Source: Clostridia bacterium
GTDB taxonomy: Bacteria > Bacillota > Clostridia > Oscillospirales > CAG-272
Reading direction: 5' to 3'
Length of the DNA: 39,052 nucleotides
Assembly (NCBI GenBank): GCA_017547545.1
Contig: JAFYPJ010000049.1
Coordinates: 1 to 39,052, forward strand
The position numbers and the translations under genes are program-made. Below, piece by piece: positions 33,339 through 39,052 of the stretch. Positions within the stretch are counted from its first letter, which is position 1. Each line of letters starts with the position of its first letter. The notes under the pieces are model-generated. The model had not been told where the DNA came from. It saw only the letters and a program-made list of their open reading frames with translations, and did no database searches.

Positions 33339-34046
33339 ATGAATGCCGTAACAAAAGAAAACATAAAAAAATTCGCTTATACCAATGAAGAACTTATAAA
33401 CGGTGAACCCAAAGCCGTAATTTTTGAATTTCACGGTTTGAATGACGGGATTTCAACCAACATACCTCATTCAAGCTTTAGTCATTTGTCTGCGGAGAAT
33501 TCTGTACTTTATGTGCGGCCCTTTTACGGACCGTGGAATTGGATGAACAGAGCTTCTGTAAGACTTGTTGATGAAATTGCCGACGCCCTTTTTGAAAAAT
33601 ACGGCAAAATAATGCCTGTTGCATCAACAGGATTGAGTATGGGAGGTCTTTCCGCACTGATTTACTCAAGATACGGAAAATATACACCAACGGTATGTGC
33701 GGCAATTTGTCCTGTATGCGATCTTGTTTATCATTACAACGAACGGGAGGATACTGCAAGAACGATATATTCTGCCCTCGGTGGATATGAGATACCCCTG
33801 GATGAAGCTATAGTCCTTAATTCCCCCTTACATCAGCTTGAAAACCTGCCTGACATAAAATACCTTATTGCTTCAACCCTCTGCGATGATGAAGTTGATA
33901 TTACAAAGCACTCGGATATCTTTGTTGAAAAAATGAAGGAGCTCGGCAGAGATATTGAACATATAAAGATTCCCGATCAAGGTCATTGCAGTCTAACAAA
34001 GGAGGCAGCAGGGTATTATAAAAATTTCATTATAAAAAACATATAA
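33339..34046 (+). CDS. Alpha/beta-fold hydrolase (esterase/peptidase-like)
   Basis: A 235-residue cytoplasmic hydrolase of unknown substrate. The catalytic elements are Ser100 in the nucleophile elbow GLSMGG, an acid near Asp183/Asp184 (STLCDDEVD) and His216 (DQGHCS). An EFHGLND block near 30-36 fits the oxyanion-hole strand. The pattern resembles prolyl-oligopeptidase-like or acyl-peptidase-like hydrolases. The ATG at 33339 follows AAGGAG by six bases; an earlier frame-start at 33282 lies within the promoter and is rejected. Its stop codon lies in a terminator stem shared with the next operon. Confidence 0.88.
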   Translation: MNAVTKENIKKFAYTNEELINGEPKAVIFEFHGLNDGISTNIPHSSFSHLSAENSVLYVRPFYGPWNWMNRASVRLVDEIADALFEKYGKIMPVASTGLSMGGLSALIYSRYGKYTPTVCAAICPVCDLVYHYNEREDTARTIYSALGGYEIPLDEAIVLNSPLHQLENLPDIKYLIASTLCDDEVDITKHSDIFVEKMKELGRDIEHIKIPDQGHCSLTKEAAGYYKNFIIKNI

Positions 34047-34070
34047 GGAGTTGCCTTGGCAACTCCTTAT
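34043..34070. terminator. Terminator covering both convergent stop codons
   Basis: ATAAGGAGTTGCC / GGCAACTCCTTAT with a two-base loop TT. The stop codons of the hydrolase (34044-34046) and of the fusion gene (34067-34069) both lie inside the stem. Confidence 0.75.
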
Positions 34071-35836
34071 TCTCCACTTTTTACTGTTGTATAGGAAAGC
34101 GGAATATGATATTCCCTTTCATAAATTTCCTTCCAAATACTATAGTTTTTATTTAAAAGATCCTCTACCTTTTTACCGTAGGGCAGATCTGTATTTGGAT
34201 ATATTGGCTCGCTGATATGAATAGTATATTCCTGTACAAAGAAACCGTCCTCGCCCATTATATCCGAATCCTTCATGGTGATAAAGCAAGGAAGAACAGG
34301 AACATCATTTTTTGCAGCAAAGCTGAATGCCCCTGTTTTTAAAGGCTTTGGCTTACGGTAATTCCACCACATGCTTTGTTCCGGATATACAAGTACAAAA
34401 TGGCCTTCCTTTAAAAGCTGTGCGGTTGCATCCATAAATTTTTTAAGAGTTTTACGGTTGGACGAAAGGGGTAATGTATTGCAATGACGCATAAGAAATC
34501 CGTAAAAACCGGGAAAGGATGTATAATTTCCTTCACGGATAACGCGGTAAAATCTGCGTTCCGGCTGCTGCGCCGCTTCATAGGCAAGCTGGATCGCAAA
34601 ACTGTCAAAAGCATTGAAATGATTACATGTTATAACAGCGCCGCTTTGAAGATTTCTGAAATTTTCAAGCCCCTTCATCTCCTTGATTATAAGCTTTTTT
34701 TCTTCTATTAAATTGTCCACAAATTTATGGGCAATCATAAAAGCAAATTTTGTTTTAAGCTTCTGGGTGATGGTTTTATCTATATACTCAATTTCATCGG
34801 GCATCAAAACTCTTCCGGGGGGATCAGTTTCAACATCCTCGTCAAATCGGCCTTGCGCCTCATATTCTTCTATCTTATGAAGAATTGCCACTCTGTCCTG
34901 TGAACGCTTGTTTTTATTCACCGTGTTTAGGAAATTGTCCTCGCGATTTGTTTCTTCAACTGCCAATTCAAGCAATTTTTCACAGGATACCGCATCTTTT
35001 TTCCTCTGTTCATCGGTATAGTTTTCAAGTATATTCAGCATTGCATTGTACACAGAGGTTTCTTTTGCATAGTTCCAGAAAATATCGCCAAAACGGCAAT
35101 CTTCATAATGCCAAGGCTTATTGGTCATAATATAGTGAATTATTTTTGCTTCTTTTATATCATAAGGAATATTTCCGAAAACCTCTGTATTCCATCTTTG
35201 GTCAAGCCAATAAACATGATCCTTGCATATGAGATTAAGATAATCTTCATCCTGTGTTACAACAAAATTGTAGGTATGAAGATATTCTATAAATTTATCA
35301 AGAACAAAATGTATTCTGAAACGGTTACAGTTTATAACCAATATTCCCGCATTAAAGAAATTATATCGGGAAACACCAATGACCTTTTCAACATAAGTTC
35401 CGTATTCATTCACCTGCACCATTGCCTGCTCATGGCATGCCGCAAGATAAGCTTCTCCTATTTCGGTAAAATAAAGCTCACTAATATCACCCTGAATTAC
35501 GGTGTCGCTGTCGATATATAAAGCCTTATCAAGTTCGGTAAACATCTCCGCTATAAAAAGGCGGTAATAGGTGGTTTTGGAATAGTAATCCCTTAAAGGA
35601 AGCTTCTCTGCTATCGAACGAAGATAATCGCTTACATCCTCAAAGGTTATAACAAAATTTTCATTTTCAAGCGCGTAAACCTGTTCCTTTGATTCTTCGG
35701 ATATATCTGTATGAAGTATGTAAACATGATAAAAATGATCTTTAGATGCATTTTTTATCATTGAATGTAACGAAACAATGGTATATTTCACAAAATTATC
35801 ATCACTTGCATAAAAAATCGGAATTCTTTTATCCAT
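34067..35836 (-). CDS. Fusion of GT8 glycosyltransferase and PlsC-type acyltransferase
   Basis: A 589-residue two-domain enzyme. Residues 1-265 are a GT8 (LgtC/galactosyl-type) domain: IPIFYASDDNFV at the start, metal-binding DSD (109-111) in ALYIDSDTV, NAGILVINC (162-170), the QDEDYLN block and His234 near KPW. Residues about 385-560 are a PlsC domain: NHFNAFD (Asn405-His406-x4-Asp411), the LPLSSNRK block near 455-462 and YPEQSMWW (Glu486). A linker of about 120 residues joins them. The start at 35836 has GAGAGG inside the end of the preceding GT8 gene, one base away from its stop. It could add a sugar and an acyl chain to one lipid acceptor. Products are inference. Confidence 0.9.
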   Translation of the reverse strand: MDKRIPIFYASDDNFVKYTIVSLHSMIKNASKDHFYHVYILHTDISEESKEQVYALENENFVITFEDVSDYLRSIAEKLPLRDYYSKTTYYRLFIAEMFTELDKALYIDSDTVIQGDISELYFTEIGEAYLAACHEQAMVQVNEYGTYVEKVIGVSRYNFFNAGILVINCNRFRIHFVLDKFIEYLHTYNFVVTQDEDYLNLICKDHVYWLDQRWNTEVFGNIPYDIKEAKIIHYIMTNKPWHYEDCRFGDIFWNYAKETSVYNAMLNILENYTDEQRKKDAVSCEKLLELAVEETNREDNFLNTVNKNKRSQDRVAILHKIEEYEAQGRFDEDVETDPPGRVLMPDEIEYIDKTITQKLKTKFAFMIAHKFVDNLIEEKKLIIKEMKGLENFRNLQSGAVITCNHFNAFDSFAIQLAYEAAQQPERRFYRVIREGNYTSFPGFYGFLMRHCNTLPLSSNRKTLKKFMDATAQLLKEGHFVLVYPEQSMWWNYRKPKPLKTGAFSFAAKNDVPVLPCFITMKDSDIMGEDGFFVQEYTIHISEPIYPNTDLPYGKKVEDLLNKNYSIWKEIYEREYHIPLSYTTVKSGE

Positions 35837-35837
35837 T

Positions 35838-36671
35838 TTATTTTTCCTCTCTTGTGAATTTTTCAATCAGGTATATATATTCGTAAAGGATATCGTCAAA
35901 GCAATAGTAGCCGAAAATTTTATGTATATTACTTACCTGCCATTGCTTGATATTTGCGGTATGTGGATAAGGCAACCAAAACAGTCTTTTTGAAAAATGC
36001 CGTACCACCGTATGCTTATGCAGAAATTTCTGGTCATTGAACTTCTGGGCAAGCATTTTCTTTTTTGTAGTTGAACGAATTATCGCACTTTGATCTGCAA
36101 AAACAAGCTTTTTTGTTTTAATAAGCGCTCTTGCCTTTTCAAGTAAGCCTGTTTTTTTCATTTCCTTCAGATTGAAAAGCAAAACTCCTGCATTTATATA
36201 ATTCGGTTTTATTAGATACTTTCCGTAATGGTCTCTTGCGGCAGCATATTCATATCCGTCTATATTGATATCATAAAGAAGATGAACATCCCGATTAAAA
36301 AGTATATCACAGTCAAGATAAAGAATCTTTTCGGGCAAGCCTTTTATCATATCCGCAAACAACCGAATAAGGGTATAGGGAGAACAATAGGCATCTTCAT
36401 TCGGACAGCTTCCGAATTCCTTCATATATATTTCGGTAACATCAATAAGAACTACTCTGTTTTCGGGATTATATTTTTTTATAACATCCTCAAAAAAGCT
36501 TATCTGTTTTTTGCTTACGGGAATATATGTTTCTTTAATACGAGAAACATCCATTGTAAAAATATAAAAACAAAAAGGCTCTTTTGATTCTGTTCTTTTT
36601 AAAATCGAAAGGGTTGCGGTAAGCATACCGTCAAAAACCTTGTCATTTCCGCAAAATAGAATATTAGTCAT
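35838..36671 (-). CDS. GT8-family glycosyltransferase
   Basis: A 277-residue sugar transferase using a nucleotide sugar. The GT8 fold is shown by NILFCGNDKVF at the start, the metal motif DCD (about 120-122) in ILYLDCDILFNRD, YINAGVLLFNL and the C-terminal HFSKRLFW region. It lacks a membrane segment, so it acts on the cytoplasmic side. I place the start at 36671, with AGAAG upstream; 36677 is possible. Either start lies within the end of the PlsC-like gene, so translation is coupled. It is the middle gene of the three-gene operon, before the fusion gene. Confidence 0.85.
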   Translation of the reverse strand: MTNILFCGNDKVFDGMLTATLSILKRTESKEPFCFYIFTMDVSRIKETYIPVSKKQISFFEDVIKKYNPENRVVLIDVTEIYMKEFGSCPNEDAYCSPYTLIRLFADMIKGLPEKILYLDCDILFNRDVHLLYDINIDGYEYAAARDHYGKYLIKPNYINAGVLLFNLKEMKKTGLLEKARALIKTKKLVFADQSAIIRSTTKKKMLAQKFNDQKFLHKHTVVRHFSKRLFWLPYPHTANIKQWQVSNIHKIFGYYCFDDILYEYIYLIEKFTREEK

Positions 36672-37449
36672 TTTCATCTTCTTTTCTTATATATTTGATC
36701 ATTTCAACCGTTGATTTTTTTGCTCTTTCGGTCATAGCTTTATAAATACAATTTCTTATTTCCTCTTTTCGCTGTCTTGGAGGAATTTCTTCGTTTTGAT
36801 AAAAGGGACCGTCGATATATGTAACTATTTTAGGTTCTTTTGAAAATCTGCTTTTTTGATATGTATTTGTAAAACAAAATACGGGTGTATTGAATTTTAC
36901 GGGGTACGCAAAGGAATCTGATTTAAAGGAACGGATCTTTGTGTAATAAGGCCATATATGTGCTTCGGGATAAATAACAACACAGTGATTTTGCATTATC
37001 CTATATTCAATCGCTTTGATAAAATTACGATAAGCTTTAATATCATCTGGAAGGGGTAATGCACCCAGCGAAGGATTTATCTTACCCAAAACAGGAATGG
37101 AAACATTGTTGGGATGAACGATAAAATAGTTGGTTTTCGGAAAGTTTATCATATTGGGAATAAACGGATCAGCAATATCCTGAGTATGATTGCCATACAT
37201 AAAATAGCCTGTTTTTCTGAAAGGCCTGAGCTTTTCCCTTCCCACACATTTATGATGAAATTTAATTTTTGTATATAAAAATGCTATGGGTGTAGCCACA
37301 ACTCTGTACCAAAAAAAATGCGTAAACTTTTTAAACAAGGAGTTGTATACATAAACATAATTTTCATCTATTTTTTTAGCTTTTATCTGCGCCTTGGAAA
37401 ACTCATCGTTTTGTTCATCGGTAAAATAGATAACCTTTCGTTTATCCAT
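36664..37449 (-). CDS. PlsC-like acyltransferase
   Basis: A 261-residue membrane-associated acyltransferase. Motif I reads Asn87-His88-TQDIA-Asp94, that is HX5D rather than the HX4D of standard PlsC; a variant also known in Clostridia relatives from memory. Motif III is VVIYPEAHIW (Glu162). A hydrophobic stretch about 43-60 (THFFWYRVVATPIAFLY) may dip into the membrane. It probably acylates a glycerolipid or glycolipid. AAAGGAG lies seven bases before the ATG, and a promoter lies at 37478-37506. It is the first gene of the operon. Confidence 0.88.
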   Translation of the reverse strand: MDKRKVIYFTDEQNDEFSKAQIKAKKIDENYVYVYNSLFKKFTHFFWYRVVATPIAFLYTKIKFHHKCVGREKLRPFRKTGYFMYGNHTQDIADPFIPNMINFPKTNYFIVHPNNVSIPVLGKINPSLGALPLPDDIKAYRNFIKAIEYRIMQNHCVVIYPEAHIWPYYTKIRSFKSDSFAYPVKFNTPVFCFTNTYQKSRFSKEPKIVTYIDGPFYQNEEIPPRQRKEEIRNCIYKAMTERAKKSTVEMIKYIRKEDEND

Positions 37450-37477
37450 AACAATTCTCCTTTCCGCACCAATAAAT

Positions 37478-37506
37478 ATTATATCCTTATTATTTCTTTA
37501 TTTCAA
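37478..37506 (-). promoter_or_regulatory. Promoter of the PlsC-GT8-fusion operon
   Basis: TTGAAA (37501-37506) and TATAAT (37478-37483) with a 17-base spacer, leftward. Confidence 0.75.
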
Positions 37507-37560
37507 GTTATTTCTTTATTTTGTTTCTATCTATATATAATCGGGACAATAGAATAAAAA

Positions 37561-37591
37561 AACCTCTGTCTACCATTGGTAGAGAGAGGTT
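37561..37591 (-). terminator. Terminator of the oxidoreductase gene
   Basis: AACCTCT...AGAGGTT with an inner TCTACC/GGTAGA stem, one mismatch, loop ATT, followed leftward by seven T's. It separates the oxidoreductase from the GT8/PlsC operon. Confidence 0.88.
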
Positions 37592-37614
37592 AACTTGCTG
37601 TTTACATTCCCGGT

Positions 37615-38688
37615 TTAGTCAAATCTTCCTTCAAAGTCTGTAGTTGCACAATTATCCAAAGGAAGCTTTATCGGCCTTCCCTCTGCGGCTGATTTATATA
37701 TAGCAAGTATCATTTCTACCGCACGCATACCGTCTTCAGCAGTTATGTACGGCTTACGGTGATTTGTTACCGCATCACACACATCTTTATAAAGCGCACT
37801 GTGACCAAAACCGTATACATTGGGCGGATTTTCATAAGTTTGCTTTTTTATATCTTCGGGGTGAACACTTTCATCTGCAAAGTTCCATTCTTCAATAGTG
37901 TTAACAGATTGACCTCCTGCACGAACTCTGCCGTATTTTCCGAATATACAAAGCGTTTCTTCAAAATCATCGGGATATATATTTGTAGTTCCTTCTATAA
38001 CTCCATATGCACCGTTTGAGAACTTTACAAGAGCAAGACCGAGGTCTTCAGCTTCAATATAAGGATGCTTTAAATTATCTGTATATGCAAAAACTTCATC
38101 CACATCATTGCCCATAAGCCAGCGCAGAAGATCAATATCATGGATACACTGATTCATAAGAGCACCACCGTCTCCTGCCCAGGTTCCTCTCCATGAGTCA
38201 AGATCATAATAGCTCTTGTCTCTTTCCCAACGAATATTGGCAGAACCGTGAAACAGTTTTCCGAATTTACCGTTGTCTACCGCTTCACGGATAGCGATAA
38301 CACTCTTGTTAAAACGGTTTTGATGGCAAGAGCAAACGCAAACCTTCATCTCATTGGCAAGGCGAACTATTTCTCTTGCATCCGACATAGAAAGCGCTAT
38401 AGGTTTTTCAATAATTACATTTATACTCCGTTTTATACATTCTATAGCTATCTCGGCATGACTTCCGCTGTCTGTGGTTACACAAACAAGCTCAGGCTTT
38501 TGCTCCTCTATCATTTCGATATAGTTGGTATAAATCTGAACATTTTCACATTCGGGAATGGTTGCTCTTCTTGCAATCGCTTTTTCCTTTAAAATGTCAC
38601 AAAATCCAACAAATTCAAGTTGGCACTCAACTGCCGCTTTTGCATGAAGATCCGATATTCTTCCGCATCCGATAATTGCATATCTCAT
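37615..38688 (-). CDS. Gfo/Idh/MocA-family sugar oxidoreductase
   Basis: A 357-residue NAD(P)-dependent dehydrogenase, acting on a sugar, a sugar nucleotide or an inositol. The Rossmann motif is at the start (YAIIGCGRISDLHA), the EKP motif with Lys95 in VIIEKPIALS, and the catalytic block GGALMNQCIHDIDLLRW (His183). It resembles the UDP-sugar oxidoreductases of the WlbA/WbpB type in length and in that block, but the substrate is uncertain. AAAAGGAAA stands six or more bases before the ATG. It has its own promoter and terminator, so it is probably transcribed alone. Confidence 0.9.
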   Translation of the reverse strand: MRYAIIGCGRISDLHAKAAVECQLEFVGFCDILKEKAIARRATIPECENVQIYTNYIEMIEEQKPELVCVTTDSGSHAEIAIECIKRSINVIIEKPIALSMSDAREIVRLANEMKVCVCSCHQNRFNKSVIAIREAVDNGKFGKLFHGSANIRWERDKSYYDLDSWRGTWAGDGGALMNQCIHDIDLLRWLMGNDVDEVFAYTDNLKHPYIEAEDLGLALVKFSNGAYGVIEGTTNIYPDDFEETLCIFGKYGRVRAGGQSVNTIEEWNFADESVHPEDIKKQTYENPPNVYGFGHSALYKDVCDAVTNHRKPYITAEDGMRAVEMILAIYKSAAEGRPIKLPLDNCATTDFEGRFD

Positions 38689-38729
38689 ACTAATTTCCTT
38701 TTCAGAGATCTTTTATACATATTTCGACT

Positions 38730-38758
38730 ATTTTAGCATTTTTGATAACTTCTGTCAA
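38730..38758 (-). promoter_or_regulatory. Promoter of the oxidoreductase gene
   Basis: TTGACA (38753-38758) and TAAAAT (38730-38735) with a 17-base spacer. The -35 overlaps the stop codon of the next gene upstream. Confidence 0.75.
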
Positions 38759-39052
38759 TAGCTTTCACTAAAATCAATTCCGCCCGGTTCACCGTCATCC
38801 TCTGCTGTATCCGTAATTTCAAACTCCGCAAAGCTTATTATCTCAACAATATATTTAACCGAATCCAATTTACTGTTTTTATCTGTTACAGAACAGTTTA
38901 TCTCAATTGTATATTCTCCCTTTTCAAGCATAAGCTGGCTCATGCCCTCAGTATATTCATACACAACCTTACCCTCTTGGTCTGTAATTGCCATCTCAAC
39001 ATCTTTAGCATTAAACATTGATGCAACAAAGCAAAGGGTGTTTTTATCCAGA
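38755..39052 (-). CDS. C-terminal part of an unknown protein, cut by the right edge
   Basis: The frame is open to the right edge, giving at least 98 codons before the stop at 38755-38757. The visible part looks like a beta-rich domain (VEMAITDQEGKVVYEY, then GEYTIEINC) and ends with an acidic tail (DTAEDDGEPGG). The pattern fits an extracytoplasmic Ig-like or adhesion-type domain, but no family is recognised. The ATG at 39018 is internal and is not taken as the start. Confidence 0.6.
   Translation of the reverse strand, partial: LDKNTLCFVASMFNAKDVEMAITDQEGKVVYEYTEGMSQLMLEKGEYTIEINCSVTDKNSKLDSVKYIVEIISFAEFEITDTAEDDGEPGGIDFSESY

Overview
The window looks like a chromosomal segment of a low-GC, strictly anaerobic Bacillota (class Clostridia, probably a gut lineage). 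The basis is the strong AGGAGG-type ribosome binding sites, near-consensus sigma-A promoters with 17-base spacers, Clostridia-like gene families (SLH protein, K+-dependent membrane pyrophosphatase, rubredoxin/ferritin pair, class Ic aminotransferase) and CCA-encoding tRNAs. The species cannot be named from the sequence. No phage, plasmid, transposase or CRISPR locus is visible.

Layout. 1-2.7 kb: the start of a membrane protein running off the left edge, an XRE-type regulator, a 340-bp nested inverted-repeat element built from GCGATAT/ATATCGC units, and right behind it a small protein whose N-terminus resembles the PLMP/RRXRR segment of IscB-type proteins. 2.7-4.5 kb: a secreted SLH protein. 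4.6-10.7 kb: a leftward sugar operon (ABC ATPase, permease, binding lipoprotein, fucI, fucU). 10.9-14 kb: a parvulin-type foldase and a class Ic aspartate aminotransferase. 14.2-17 kb: a lipoprotein and a GH2 glycosidase with a repeat-rich promoter. 17-19.6 kb: a SulP transporter coupled to an MBL-fold hydrolase under a palindromic operator. 19.7-21.9 kb: a lipoprotein plus subtilisin-like lipoprotein operon with a possible five-codon leader. 22-24.2 kb: a ferritin-rubredoxin operon with a PerR-like box, and a ferredoxin-like protein divergent from a Crp/Fnr regulator. 24.2-27.7 kb: hppA, a second dispersed repeat, tRNA-Tyr and tRNA-Thr, and nrdR. 27.8-31 kb: an MBOAT / SGNH-like / PHP operon, probably for polysaccharide O-acylation. 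31-34 kb: pgk-tpiA and an alpha/beta hydrolase. 34-37.5 kb: a three-gene glycosyltransferase/acyltransferase operon (PlsC-like, GT8, GT8-PlsC fusion). 37.6-39 kb: a Gfo/Idh/MocA oxidoreductase and the end of an unknown protein.

How the genes work together. The sugar operon couples uptake with L-fucose (or D-arabinose) isomerisation and mutarotation, but the kinase and aldolase are not here. The ferritin, rubredoxin, ferredoxin and Crp/Fnr genes form an iron and redox-stress neighbourhood. Two modules modify the cell envelope: MBOAT+SGNH, and the GT8/PlsC set, in which the fusion of two domains also present as separate genes predicts a shared glycolipid-type pathway. The most unusual items are the GT8-PlsC fusion operon, the PLMP-like protein behind a structured repeat element, and several well-placed unassigned operators.
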